Shown here: positions 47,030 to 58,400 of the stretch, piece after piece
Layout of the letters: every line of letters starts with the position of its first letter
How positions within the stretch are numbered: position 1 is the stretch's first letter
Assembly (NCBI RefSeq): GCF_001696455.1
Contig: NZ_MAUJ01000003.1
Span: 138,735 to 202,734 of the forward strand
Length of the DNA stretch: 64,000 nt
Reading direction: 5' to 3'
DNA from: Pseudoalteromonas luteoviolacea
GTDB lineage: Bacteria; Pseudomonadota; Gammaproteobacteria; Enterobacterales; Alteromonadaceae
The notes under the pieces: generated by a model
What the model was told of the DNA's origin: nothing
The model's input: the letters and a program-made list of their open reading frames with translations, nothing else
Databases searched by the model: none
Translations under genes and position numbers: made by a program

Positions 47030-48433
47030 TTAATTCTTGCTGATATGAATGGCTTCCACTCTGAAGCCTTCCTTTTTATCATTGACCTTCAATACGATTT
47101 CTTCTTTGCCATCTTGGTTAAGGTCATAGCTGTAAATATCGCCTGAAGACTCCGGCAGCAAGCGTTTAATGCGTTTCGGTCTACGCGATAACCCCCTTTT
47201 TTCATCGCCAAAGTAAACTTTAAGCTCATGGGTATCTGACCTTATCAATAAATCAGTTAAGTCGTCTCCATTGAAGTCTTTGAATATAATGCCTTTACCA
47301 GTAGCATCACTTGACTCACTCATATTCATTGCGATTTCAACACTTTTCTTGGAGGCCGCTTTTTTTGAAAACTGGTTGTTAGCTTTTCCCTTAAAAATAC
47401 TGATAGTGCTATCAAGTATCACTTCTTCATTCTCCATCGCTGCACTGGCGATTGAAATAATATCCATAAAACCAATATCGAAAGAAATTACCGCTAAATC
47501 ATTTAGCCCATCACCATCAAAATCACTGATGTTAGCAATGGCGCTTGTTTCCTCCAAAGTAAGTTCGATATCTGGACTGTTTTTAAAAACCAACCCATTG
47601 CTCATTTGCTTCGAAAAGAAAATTCTGTGGATACTTTCGCTGTCTAAATCTTTCTCTTTATCAGCACCTTCGGAGAGGCTTTCTATGACATGAATATCCG
47701 GAAGACCATCATTGTTGAAGTCCCTTAACCTTTCAATACGCTGCTTGCTGGTATTATCAATTGTAAAGAGTGTTTTCCGCTCTTTACTTGGACCTTGGCT
47801 GGTTGCCAAAAAGTACTGTATGGATTTTGGCTCATGAAACATCAAATCATCGATGCCATCTCCATTTATGTCAGCAAGTGTAGGAAATTGAGGCAATGTA
47901 TGACTGACCATCAATTGTTTTTCTGTTGCATGCGTGACTGTTTTTGCACTCAACGGCAATGTAATTGGTGTAAATTGACCACTCTCCTGCTGGACATAAA
48001 CAGTCTGCGCTTTGACACCGGGTAGATAAAAGTCAGTCAAGTCATCACCATTTGTGTCTAACGTAAATGTTTGATATTTAAACTGAGAATAGGTACCAGC
48101 TTTAAACAATGAGTCTGCATTTAACAATTTACGAGCTTTTGTTGTACCCGCATGAAAAATGCCCTGTTCTGTTAGCACAAATGCTTGAGGACCTTTGAGG
48201 TTTGCCAGCTTACCAAGGCTATACATAATCGGATTTTCTGGTAAAACCAACTGAGTTGCTTGTTTGCTTTTCAGGTCGACTTTCTGTAAGTAGGCCGAAT
48301 CACCATTACCAGCGACAAAAGCAGATTCTGTCTCTGACATGATGAGTTTACCATTGGCATTGTATTGTAAATCGATTGAGTCATATGCATAAATCAAACT
48401 GCTGAATAAAGTAAGAGGGAGTAATCTTTTCAT
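47030..48433 (-). CDS. FG-GAP/VCBS repeat protein, secreted
   Basis: 467 residues. Signal peptide MKRLLPLTLFSSLIYA. Six or more calcium-binding FG-GAP loops of the form D-x-(N/D)-G-D-x-x-D: DTNGDDLTDFYL, DINGDGIDDLMF, DFNNDGLPDIHV, DFDGDGLNDLAV, DFNGDDLTDLLI and DLNQDGKEEIVL. These proteins form integrin-like beta-propellers outside the cytoplasm and serve adhesion or binding roles. It is divided from the DUF6326 gene by about 90 bases on the same strand; start SD GGA. Confidence 0.85.
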   Translation of the reverse strand: MKRLLPLTLFSSLIYAYDSIDLQYNANGKLIMSETESAFVAGNGDSAYLQKVDLKSKQATQLVLPENPIMYSLGKLANLKGPQAFVLTEQGIFHAGTTKARKLLNADSLFKAGTYSQFKYQTFTLDTNGDDLTDFYLPGVKAQTVYVQQESGQFTPITLPLSAKTVTHATEKQLMVSHTLPQFPTLADINGDGIDDLMFHEPKSIQYFLATSQGPSKERKTLFTIDNTSKQRIERLRDFNNDGLPDIHVIESLSEGADKEKDLDSESIHRIFFSKQMSNGLVFKNSPDIELTLEETSAIANISDFDGDGLNDLAVISFDIGFMDIISIASAAMENEEVILDSTISIFKGKANNQFSKKAASKKSVEIAMNMSESSDATGKGIIFKDFNGDDLTDLLIRSDTHELKVYFGDEKRGLSRRPKRIKRLLPESSGDIYSYDLNQDGKEEIVLKVNDKKEGFRVEAIHISKN

Positions 48434-48524
48434 ATTAAAAGTCCATTAAAAATACGTCTTAATTATTTGTAATATATCGATATAAATTCTTTGTAGATTC
48501 GCTTAGTGGCTTTCTCTTTTATGC

Positions 48525-48959
48525 CTAATCTATGCTTTCGGTCATTGGCCATTTCCAAGCAAGCCAAACCGTCATTAAAGACAACAAAACTTCCAGTCCC
48601 GTAAGATAAAGATAAAAGCCCCACACGGTTTCCAAATTAAGGGACACAAGTAGCACAACAAATAAACTCGGGATGATGATGTTTAATCTACGATTGATAC
48701 TAGGCTTTAATACTAAAGTTAGAAAAACCATGACACTTGGTATGGACATTAATAATGCGACTGCAAAGAATTCAAATTGAATGCCCTCTTTGTCAGCACT
48801 GACGAGCAGCGCCTCAGACATAATGCCAGGTACAAACACTTGAATGTAATCACCGTAGACATAACAAAACATCACAGCAATCCACAGCGCTGAAATCTTC
48901 AGCTTTACGTTTATTTGGTAATCTTCAAATGGAGGAGAGGTATCCTTTATTGTATTCAT
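48525..48959 (-). CDS. DUF6326 membrane protein
   Basis: 144 residues, SD GGAG. After a polar N-terminus come four transmembrane segments; the first holds the family motif KISALWIAVMFCYVYGDYIQ (about 21-40). Others are AVALLMSIPSVMVFLTLVL, IIPSLFVVLLVSLNL and YLYLTGLEVLLSLMTVWLAW. Inner-membrane protein of unknown function. Divergent from regulator B at 49116 with 156 bases between, so B may control it. Confidence 0.75.
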   Translation of the reverse strand: MNTIKDTSPPFEDYQINVKLKISALWIAVMFCYVYGDYIQVFVPGIMSEALLVSADKEGIQFEFFAVALLMSIPSVMVFLTLVLKPSINRRLNIIIPSLFVVLLVSLNLETVWGFYLYLTGLEVLLSLMTVWLAWKWPMTESID

Positions 48960-49115
48960 ATTAGCTCCGTTGTTTTAATTTAAGCCCTATGTTTGGCGAT
49001 AGTTGACGGAACTAAACGATATAACTTATAAATAGTTAGGTCGTCCGAGACTATAAGCGCGGACACTTTTTTATATTTAAACCTCTAAAAGACAGAGTGA
49101 TAGAAGGAACAGAAT

Positions 49116-50300
49116 TTGGCCGACCCTATAGAAATGATTCTGACTATGATAATTGTTGGCCAAGTTTGTATTAGTGTGCCTATTCTTTTATTACGAGTAA
49201 CAAAGCACGCTATGAATTTACCGTTGGCACTATTTTTATTCGCCAGTGGTATTTTGGCCTTAAATTCTACCATTTCTTCTGTGTTATCTGATTACTACCC
49301 TTTGTACACAGCCTTTGCGTTTCCAGCCCTCTTTTTACTTTGCCCGTCATTGTGGTTTTATGTAGAAGGACTTACAGCAGACAGGCCTTGGCAGTTACAA
49401 AAAAAGCAGCTGAGCCATTACGGCTTAGTAGCACCAGCCATACTGATTTCTATGATGATGTTGTTTCTACCTGAGCACATTCATGCAGCTATCTTCATCC
49501 ATGATGAGGATGTCGAAGCTCCTTTTGTTAGCATATTACTGGCCTGTATTTTAATTATGATGCTGCTCTGGTTAACACAATGTGCGTATACCTTGCTAAA
49601 GATTTTACGTAGGTTGAATCAATACCGAAAAAGATTAAAAGACATTTTTTCGAATCACGAAAATAAAGAGCTTAACTGGCTGAATTGGCTACTTTTTATT
49701 GCTATTGGAGTATGGCTTTGTTCTGTTGTGACAATATTTACCTCTAATTTGTTTGATCACGCCATGTTTAATAGCAATACAGAGTTGCTGCTGTCTCTAC
49801 TTTTAATCTGGTGCATTACCCACTTTGGCCTACAACAAAAACCCGTATTAGTTATGCAAGCCGGCTGTGTCATTAAAGAAATGACCACAGAACACGGCAA
49901 TACGCCCCCTAAAAAGGACCCCACCACTCATAAATATCAACGCTCAGCCCTTGATGAAGCACAGTCAGCGCGGATTGCAATAAAGGTCAACTCAGCGATG
50001 GAGCAAGATAAACTCTATTTAGACCCAAATCTGTCATTACAAAAACTATCAAAGCACCTTAATATTTCGCCAAACTATATTTCACAAACGCTGAATGAAA
50101 CATTGGCTATCAGCTTTTTTGACTTTGTTAATCAATGGCGTATTGAAGCTGCAAAGCCGAAAATTTTAGCCAATAGCAGCACTGTACTCGATATTGCACT
50201 GGAAGTAGGATTTAATGCCCGCTCATCCTTTTACAAAGCATTTAAACAAACCACAGGTAAAACCCCCAGTGAATTTAGAAAGGCGCATGTGAATAGCTAA
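49116..50300 (+). CDS. membrane-anchored AraC-type regulator B
   Basis: 394 residues from a TTG at 49116, 7 bases after AAGGAA. About seven N-terminal hydrophobic helices (EMILTMIIVGQVCISVPILL, LLLSLLLIWCITHFGL and others), then a linker and the AraC double helix-turn-helix (about 290-390: LSLQKLSKHLNISPNYISQT and TVLDIALEVGFNARSSFYKA then FKQTTGKTPSEFRK). Paralogous in layout to regulator A. Divergent from the DUF6326 gene. Confidence 0.85.
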   Translation: MADPIEMILTMIIVGQVCISVPILLLRVTKHAMNLPLALFLFASGILALNSTISSVLSDYYPLYTAFAFPALFLLCPSLWFYVEGLTADRPWQLQKKQLSHYGLVAPAILISMMMLFLPEHIHAAIFIHDEDVEAPFVSILLACILIMMLLWLTQCAYTLLKILRRLNQYRKRLKDIFSNHENKELNWLNWLLFIAIGVWLCSVVTIFTSNLFDHAMFNSNTELLLSLLLIWCITHFGLQQKPVLVMQAGCVIKEMTTEHGNTPPKKDPTTHKYQRSALDEAQSARIAIKVNSAMEQDKLYLDPNLSLQKLSKHLNISPNYISQTLNETLAISFFDFVNQWRIEAAKPKILANSSTVLDIALEVGFNARSSFYKAFKQTTGKTPSEFRKAHVNS

Positions 50301-50656
50301 AAAGCTGACTTACAGTGGGTCTATATAAGTAAGATGGGTTCAAATTTAAATGTGTATAGTCGCAGCTTATTTGCAACATAGATAGCTGTTAACACTGATA
50401 GATATCATGACTATACATGACTTATATGGACACTCCATGTATGTCACTGCATTCACTACTTTTATAAAATGTGCCCGAAGCGCTGGCTGAGGTGAATAGT
50501 CTATATTCTAAATTAAAGTGCACCACCTATAGTTTATTTTAACAATGATAGAGGTGCACGATGGGTCAAAAATACTCGCTTTTGAGTTACACAGAACGAA
50601 ATCTGATTTTTAACTGGTTTCACTATCAAAATAAAACTATCCGTGAAATTGCGAGG
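50301..50656. other. region with repeat R3 and an IS30-like remnant
   Basis: About 356 bases. Contains R3 (50462-50500), GTGCACCACCTATAG and GATAGAGGTGCAC as an imperfect inverted pair (50518-50560) and the IS30-like remnant. No functional gene. Confidence 0.5.
50462..50500. repeat. partial dispersed repeat R3
   Basis: TTATAAAATGTGCCCGAAGC and GCTGGCTGAGGTGAATAGT match the right end of R2 (51787-51876) with few differences. The left part is missing. Confidence 0.55.
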
Positions 50657-50662
50657 CTACTC
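50561..50662 (+). pseudogene. IS30-like transposase N-terminal remnant
   Basis: ATG at 50561 reads MGQKYSLLSYTERNLIFNWF followed by HYQNKTIREIARLL, the helix-turn-helix start of IS30-family transposases, then the homology stops at about 50662, where the next minus-strand gene ends. The frame ends with an unrelated tail at 50725. Truncated and inactive. Confidence 0.65.
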
Positions 50663-50974
50663 TTCAGTTCTTTCAACGGAATACGAATGAATTATTACTT
50701 CGCCAATCTCTTCTCCAATTACTAAAATTGGCAATGAAGTATTTTCTAAAAAACTTTTCTCCATTCCGCCAATCCAGCGAGCACTAACCGAACCTTCGCA
50801 CTGCTCTCCAATGTTAAGTTTTGCTTTTTCCATGTCATAGAGGTTTGCAATAACTTTGCCTTCATCTGTGTCTATATCAAATCTGGTATTTTCTCCTAAT
50901 AAGATTTCAGGAAATTCAGAGTGCCTTTTTCTATATTTAACTGTTACTTTGGCAAGAAATGTATCTACTATCAT
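50657..50974 (-). CDS. hypothetical beta-rich protein
   Basis: 105 residues, no signal peptide. FLAKVTVKYRKRHSEFPEIL (about 5-24) and LNIGEQCEGSVSARWIGGME (about 52-71) suggest a small beta-barrel, loosely like elongation-factor Tu domains; not confidently placed. Its stop is inside the truncated IS30-like remnant, which may have inserted next to it. No good SD was seen. Confidence 0.5.
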   Translation of the reverse strand: MIVDTFLAKVTVKYRKRHSEFPEILLGENTRFDIDTDEGKVIANLYDMEKAKLNIGEQCEGSVSARWIGGMEKSFLENTSLPILVIGEEIGEVIIHSYSVERTEE

Positions 50975-51186
50975 CTATCCTACCCCTATGCCCCGTCATC
51001 GGGCGTCATATCACCATTGATTCTATCTAAAACCCCGTCAAATAAAATACTGTCCTACATTTACTTTGAAACTGCCCAGTAAAACACCCCAAAATTTATG
51101 GTGGCTGTCTATTTAAATTATTCCTTTGAGCCTTTGATAAATTGATTAACTTGATAACTTTGTCGGGATTTCAGACATGACTAACC

Positions 51187-51208
51187 ACGTAACTTTTAAA
51201 AGTCACGT
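51187..51208. repeat. 22-bp palindrome near the RAYT remnant
   Basis: ACGTAACTTTT/AAAAGTCACGT, one mismatch, about 30 bases from the end of the RAYT remnant. It could be a REP-like target of that enzyme class. Confidence 0.45.
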
Positions 51209-51238
51209 TAAAGTTGGCGTGTTACGGTATATTAAAGA

Positions 51239-51446
51239 CTAAGCGAGTAATTCACTACACTGAGTGAGATTGCCTCGTCGTTTTAACTTTAAGTGCTCAC
51301 AATACTTTTGCTTAGCATCAGGCCTACCCACGGAGCCTTTGAACACTTTAGTAAACTGAGTGGTAAGCTTTAACCAATTCTCTGGTTGGATATTGAGCCT
51401 TGCTAAAATGGGCTGAGCGTCTGTGATACATCCGCGTTTGCCCGTT
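51239..51446 (-). pseudogene. C-terminal remnant of a REP-associated (Y1/IS200-like) transposase
   Basis: Minus strand, frame ending at the TAG at 51239-51241: TGKRGCITDAQPILARLNIQ, then PENWLKLTTQFTKVFKGSVG, ending CEHLKLKRRGNLTQCSELLA. This matches the C-terminal part of RAYT proteins (T-G-R/K-x-x-R-G, then I-L-x-R-L, then a W and V-G segment). A TGA stops the frame immediately upstream, and the catalytic HuH/Tyr domain is absent. Confidence 0.6.
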
Positions 51447-51463
51447 CAACAACCCTCTAATTC

Positions 51464-51499
51464 GATCAGGAACACTATTTTGATCAGGAACACTATTTT
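51464..51499. repeat. tandem 18-bp duplication
   Basis: GATCAGGAACACTATTTT twice in a row, followed by GATCTACG. Six whole codons in one plus-strand frame. Confidence 0.85.
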
Positions 51500-51786
51500 G
51501 ATCTACGAACTTCTTACTAAAAAGGCCATTGAGCTGAACTTGATTCGTGACAACACTTCTAGCAAAACTCTGTTTCTGAACTTCATTTGCTTTTCAGAAT
51601 TACCTCTTCTCGTTCATTTTCTTTTTGACCATCCTACACCACCAAAAAGCTTAGCTGAGCTCAAAAGACAGATACTCGAAGTCCTCTAGCGAATATAATG
51701 ACAATTACTATGGGCATTGTTAAACAGAAGAACTAGTCACATCAATACAGTAGAAGAGATTAAAATAACCAGTGCCACCAGTTAGT

Positions 51787-51876
51787 GGCGCTGGCACAAG
51801 TTGCGATAGTTGCTGGATAAGCGTAATCAATTCTACTGCTAAAATGCGCCCGAAGCGCTGGCTAACATGAATAGTA
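51787..51876. repeat. dispersed repeat R2
   Basis: About 90-base diverged copy of R1 (38707-38799); the core TTCTACTGCTAAAATGCGCC and the flanking GGCACAA are conserved. It lies just after the end of the immunity candidate. Confidence 0.65.
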
Positions 51877-51954
51877 AAATACCAGAAGACTTAAAATAAT
51901 TGTCCAGTTAAATTTTTATTATTCATGAATGGAACTAATAGCTAGAATACATAG

Positions 51955-52416
51955 TCAGTTTTCAGTGTATGTAACACTACCAGTTGAGCAATCCCAGCCA
52001 TAGTTAAAAAACTTAATATCCAATCCTAAACTAGAGAGCTCTGCTATACAGCTATTATCAAACAGAGCCCTGTACTTCAAAATCAGTTCTTTGGTAGCAG
52101 CTTCGTTAAACTTTGGGTCAGTATCATAACTATCTTTAATTTCGTCAAAGTGCGAAAAAAAAGGAGTCACTTGTAAAATTACCTGCACGCCGACTTCTTC
52201 TTGCAGATCACTTTGATCGCATAGATATATATAAATCAAAGAAGTTTCAAAATGAAAGCTAATATTTAAGATCAAGTGATTTGGGATTGGCATTTTCGAT
52301 TGAAATACATCTTTCACCATCCCAATTATATCTTGCAGTCCAGTCAAGCTTTCTATTTTCTTAAAGTATTTTTCGCAATACGAATCTTTTTGCACTTCAG
52401 TCCATACCTGTCCCAT
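51955..52416 (-). CDS. candidate immunity protein for the Rhs-AHH toxin
   Basis: 153 residues, soluble. The ATG at 52416 has AGGAG 5 bases before it and begins 8 bases after the toxin stop, so it is co-transcribed and translated right after the toxin gene. Acidic overall, with aromatic residues (SFHFETSLIYIYLCDQSD, about 53-70; KFFNYGWDCST, about 135-145). No family recognised. Position alone supports immunity: genes immediately 3' of polymorphic toxins usually encode the cognate inhibitor. Confidence 0.6.
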   Translation of the reverse strand: MGQVWTEVQKDSYCEKYFKKIESLTGLQDIIGMVKDVFQSKMPIPNHLILNISFHFETSLIYIYLCDQSDLQEEVGVQVILQVTPFFSHFDEIKDSYDTDPKFNEAATKELILKYRALFDNSCIAELSSLGLDIKFFNYGWDCSTGSVTYTEN

Positions 52417-52424
52417 TTCATCTC

Positions 52425-55400
52425 CTATTTATGTTTACCTAATTGACGAGAACTTGAACTTAATATTTGCCTAGCTCTATCAGCATAGCCTTGCACTCTT
52501 TGAGCTGCATCTCTAGGTGTCATCATAGGGTTAGCTCTTAAATCTTTGTCCATCAAGTTTCTTATAATCCTATTGTACTGTCTATGTCGTGTTGACCAGC
52601 TATGATTTCTCATTATCATCGCATTATTAGAGCCATTAATATTAAACCCTCCTTTCGCGGCAAGCCTCACCATTTTATGCTGTCTAAGCTGCCACGGGAT
52701 CAGGTGGTGAACTTGTCCACTTTCATTCTGCCCACCAACTGAGTTTCTTAAATTTTGTCTCGCTTTATAATCCGTAACTCTTAATTGGTCTGAAAAGTCT
52801 TCATCGTCCGGAGGTGGCGGTGATGCAACCCCCCCTGCTAATTCCTTGAGAGCTTTAGTGAGTGCAATAGCCATTTGCTCATTTCTCTCTTTTTGCCCTG
52901 TTACGTCAGCCATACCAGCAATAGGAGGAAGAGGTATTACTCCACATACGGCTGCTGCAGCAGCAAATATACCACCACAACCTCCCCCGCCACTGCCTGA
53001 AATATTGCTACTATTCTCGGTTGGAGTATTTGCTATGTTGTTTTGTGACATCAAATCTGGTAAAGCAGCTTTAAACGCACCAGCGATTTGAGAAACTCCC
53101 TTGCCCATTGCTGCTCGCACTTCAGCACCATTAGCGAAGTTTACATTTTGTACAACTGTTGACGCTTTTACAGTTCCACCATTAGATGTTTTAATCTCAA
53201 CATCGACCTTCAGGTCACCACACCTTTTAATCCTGGTGCCAGTTGCAGCTGAGCAATACCCAGTCGGATCCGTCCCCGCGAGTGGGTTGTTCATAATATA
53301 CGAATAAGGGTTAATGCTTTGAGAGTTCTTTGGACTCTGAATCACCGGATCAACCGACATAAACCGCCCAAGGTTATAATCGTACACCCGACCGTTCATA
53401 TGGATTAATTCGAGTTCATCTAAGTGTTCGTGGTCGGTAAAGCCTCGGTTTGTTCGGGCTTTGCCTTTGTCATCCAACCTCGCGCTGAACTTTAAACCAC
53501 CACTTGCCGAACGTGGTTTACCAAACGGATCAAAGTTACGCTCTACAATCACATTGCCATATCGGTTTGTCATTACCCTGGCGCTACCTAGGCGGTCTTT
53601 GTGCATATAGCGGATTTGGGCTTGGTAGTCTTCTGTTTTACTCACCAGCGCCACACCTTCTATAAATGCACGCTGTGTTACCTCACCGTTTTCTATCTCT
53701 AGTTCATAATGCTTGCCCGCATAGTAAGTCGTCGTGTCGCCAGTGACTTGCATAAAGCGCATATGATCAGGACCATATACAAACTCAGATGTCATACCAT
53801 TTTTGGTGATAGCCGTCGGCTTATCTAGGGCGTTGTATTGGGCTGAGACAAGGCCATCCCCTTTGGTCATATTACCGCGTGCATCATAACTAAACCCGAC
53901 CCATTGACCCTGTTTAAATACTCGCTTAACGGCATTGGGGCCACCTCCTGTATGACCACTCATACTTGTGTCATAGTCATACTCGCTTGCATAGTCAGAC
54001 TTTTTGAGTAAGTTACCCATCGCATCATAGTCATAACTTATCGTTGTAATGCCCGCGATTGCATTAGACTTGAGGCGGTGTAAATCATCATAATGATAGG
54101 TTTCTTGATAGCTATGTTGCAGTCCCACGTTACCAGAAATCACCTCCATGGACTTCAAATTACCAAACCCATCGTAACCGTTATACTCAATACCCAGTAA
54201 ATTATGGCCATACCTTTGCGTGTAATGTCCGGTCATTTGACCTGTCACTGAGCTGTAGTAGGTTTTGTCTACTACGCCATTACCCAGTGTTTGTTGTTCA
54301 ATGTTGTTCAGCACATCGCGTTTAGTAACGGTCTGATATACATAACCCGTATGCAAGTTGGAGATAGACTTACGGTTTCCATATTCATTGTATTTGTACT
54401 CCAACGTTAAGCCATTTGGATAGCGCATACCGCTTACACGGCCATAGTTTTCATCGTAAAAGGTATAGGTGATAAAGCGCTGCCCATCCCCAGTAACATC
54501 ATGGATGGTAGGTCGCCCTAAATTATCGTAATAATATTTGTGCGTGACCCCATTTGCCGATGCTTCTCCTAACTGCCCATAACCTTGTGTATCAAATACA
54601 AATGTTTGCGTGCCTTCACCGGTGGCTTTTCGTGAAATAACTCGGCCTAAGCTGTCATAATAAAAATTAACCGTTTTATTATTGCTACGCTCCTCTTTTG
54701 CTACCTCTCCAAAACCATTGTAGGTAAAAGTAGTCTGCCCTTGGTTCGGGTCATTCACTTGAACTTTACGACCCATGCCATCGTATTTGGCTATAATGCT
54801 ATTACCATTGGCGTCACGTACAACAATGGGTAACCCCATGCTGTTATAGGCATAACGGGTGTAACCGCCTAGGGCATCTTGGGTTTCAATCAATTGCTTA
54901 TCTATGCTATAGCTTCTCGACATGGTGCCCAGTGCAAGTCCATAGCATGTTTCGCTCACGCTTATTTCTGTTGTTAAACCAATATACTCATAATGCGCGG
55001 TCATCTCGCCATGGCTGTTGGGACCACAATATTGCGGCGTGACTTTAGATTTAGGCCTACCCAATGCATCAAAGTTTTTATATTCAATGTCATAACGCGG
55101 ATTTGAATATAGATATGGCCTAGACTCACGCGTTTTATTACCCTGTTTATCATAGCCTGTGTCTACATAAACCCACTGCCCAGCATCGTTTTGGGTCGCG
55201 ATTCGCAGTACACGGTTAAACTTATCTAAATAGGTTTTGGTCGTAGGCTTCCCTGCAGATTGCGTTGTAACTTGCATTGCTGAATAGCTAGGTGCATTGC
55301 TATCTGGCTTACTTGTCACTTGATAAACAGCAGGCAGACCTGAGGTCTTTTCTGTATATGGTCTTGTGTAGTTATCGTAGCTATATGTTGTTGTCACATA

Positions 55401-58400
55401 ATCATACTTTTTAACTTGGGTTTTTACCGACTTTGGTGACCCAGTTGCGGCATCAGTGACCGTTGTTATTGTATGGCCTTTCGCGTTGCTAACCGTCTCA
55501 ACAAAATACCCATCATCCGAATAACTTAGGACCTCAGTTCTACTACTATCGTGCCAAGTATCACTTGAGGAGAGTATCTTAGCGGTCGTTGTTACCTTAG
55601 TTGGTAAACCATAATTATTTAAAGCAGTAGAAATTGTTTTGCCTTTCCCTGATGTGGCACTTTCAACTATCTTTTTAGGTTTGCGGCTCGTGTGAAAGTC
55701 GCTCATAACACGCAGGATATGAGTTTCGATGTCTAAGTCTTTTATATTGCCCTGATAGAGTGTGAGCGCATCGTTATTATGACGGTTCGTTGCCGCATAC
55801 TTCGTGGTTTCTGTTTGAGTCAATTTATTTAACCACCAGTTTGTGCTGTCATTGTCATAAACGTTAACAATTTGGCTTGAGCGTGTATTCCAGCTATCCG
55901 ATATACTCGAAAAAATTTCAGTGGGGTTACCATACTGGTCTATTTTGCGTGTTTCTTGGCTTTGCGTACCAATAATCGTATTTAAATCATTAATATCGCG
56001 CGTAACCTGAATACGCTTACTTAAATAGTCATGATATACCTTGCCCGATGCAACACTATGTGATGGATTGTCTACCCATTTAAATTCACTGTGGCTAATC
56101 GCCTTTGTCTCATTTTTGGCATCTCCTAACAGCGGTGCTGTATAGTCAAAGTCACCGGCTTTAAACGTTGCTTTTGTTTTTAGTTTGCCATGACGTGGAA
56201 AATCCTGCGAAAAGTCTGACTGCGTAATTAAGCTTTTATCTACGTTCTTTTCAATGATGCTTCTAAAACCCAAAAAGCCTCTGCCATCGGCACTGAATAC
56301 CGCCCCTTTATAGGCATACTCTATTGCTGACATACCACCGACACCGTTACTTTGTTCAAAGCGCGATACCGTATACATGCTGGAGCTAAAATGGAATGCG
56401 TTATCTAGAGCGCCAATATAGCTATGATCTGTTTCATAGTGTGGCGTTGTACCAACACCACCTTGTGAGCTCGACAGAGGCAGTAACTTCCAACGGGCTT
56501 TACGGCCTAACCCATCCTGTATGGACTCAACAATTGCGTTGGGCTGGTAGGTGCTCAGGCTACTTGCACTCGATACCGAGCCGCTGTTGCGGTTGTAGTA
56601 TGCGTGGTTGATATCCTTACCTACCATTTTTGAACCTGAAACCGGGTCTTTGTAATAACATTTAGCTGGGCCGTACACACAATCATTATCCTTGTATAAG
56701 AACACTAGATCAGTCAGTCCTTTACCAAAGCCATCTGCGGCAAAGGTTAGCCCAGCCCTGCCAACAATATCGGTGTTTTTCACTTCAATTGCGTATTCCC
56801 CTGTCAATTTGTTATAGGCAAAGTGATAGGCATCATATTTGTATATGCTTGAATCAATCCCCGGTTGAAGGTTGACTCGATTGTTCGTGCCACTGTTATA
56901 GTATCCATACAAGCCTTCGCCACACTTTTTAACGTAAACACTCGGACTAGATCGGACGTTGACACAATATTCTGTATCTATCTTTCCTGGCATAATTAAT
57001 TCGGCTTTACCGTCACCATCCACATCAAACGGAACTAAACCATTGAGGAATTTTGGTATGTGGTATTGCCCCCACTCAGTTTCTCCACTCCCATTAGTAG
57101 ACTTTTGGTAATGCATGGGTCGAGTTACAATGCTTTTCCCCAAGGAATAAGGCGCTCCAAAGGTTCTGTCTCCCATATTCATCGCGACATGAAGATTACC
57201 ATCAGAGCCACTGGCATTACGCCAGCCTAACCAGTCCATTAACCCGTCGCCATTCACATCAAATAACATGCTAAAAGCGCTTTCATCGCCACTGGCACCA
57301 CTATACTTAATGTCTACTTCACTTGTGCTTAAGTCACTTGCTGACCAGTTTAAAAAGAGTGCTTTCGTCAATTCATGTGTAAATATTTGCCCACCTGAAA
57401 AAGAGACTTCAACTGGCTCTGAAATAGCAATATCAGGAATGCCATCCTTATCTAAGTCACCTGGAAATGTCACCACATTTTTATGGTCATGAGAGCGATC
57501 AACATACCAGCTGTGTATCACATGCTTATTTGACTCCTCAAATGTTGTACTCCCTAAAACTTCTGAGTTTATATACAACTGAAGCTCAGCCGTTCCTCCT
57601 TTAAAGTCCGTTCCTCTGTAAATAACAATGTCAGCATAACCATCTCTATTAAAGTCAGAGATATTCGTAATCGTATCGTATTTACCCAAAGAGATATCTG
57701 TTTCAAACCATTCGGGAGTTGTATCGAAGCGAGCAAAACCAAGTTGTAATTTATCACTTTCGTTTTTGACCCATAAGTCTGTCAAACCATCTCGGTTAAA
57801 ATCACCAGATGTACATTCCGCCTTCATCATGCCAGGTCTTACTACACAGGTTGGCATACTCAAGCTGTGTTCTTTGCTATTACCCTCAGGGTCTACAAAA
57901 TGCTTCGGCCAATCCCTTATGCCATCGCCATTGCGATCGCCATCTGGCAACCATGCTGCGGGGTAATTAGATGAAAGCGATTTTGTGAGAGTATTCCCCT
58001 TGCGATCCGCAACTTTTCTAACATCATAATGTATTGGCTTATTGTGCCAATTGATTTTAGTGGCCGGTAAACAGTAAGAATTAGTTGCAAAACATTGGGT
58101 CACACTCGACAACAGTTCGGTGCTATTTGCCTCGTTATTTTCATACTCTAAGTCGTAGCTATTAACTTGAGTGTTTGACACTTTCGTTGTGATCATTGCC
58201 AATCGTTTGGTGGACTCAAGTCGACCACCAGCCACATAACGCAACGAACTTTGACGCTTATCTTGGTAGGTAAATTCAATGGTATTTCGACCTTTGCTGC
58301 CAACCGCATCACCCGTATAGGAAATAGTACTAATAAGTTGTTCACCTGCTCCCGCGGTAACATAATCATAGTGAATAAAGTTCTTACCACTGGCATCAAA

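Larger units (their letters stand above)
50975..51954. other. accessory region with RAYT remnant, palindrome and repeats
   Basis: About 980 bases. Contains a 22-bp palindrome (51187-51208), the RAYT remnant (51239-51446), a 2x18-bp tandem repeat (51464-51499) and dispersed repeat R2 (51787-51876). A plus-strand frame at 51423-51689 overlaps these elements and is not called. Confidence 0.5.

Noticed and set aside
51423..51689. 88-codon plus-strand frame
   Set aside because: Its first part is antisense to the RAYT remnant and the rest spans a tandem duplication; no SD or homology.
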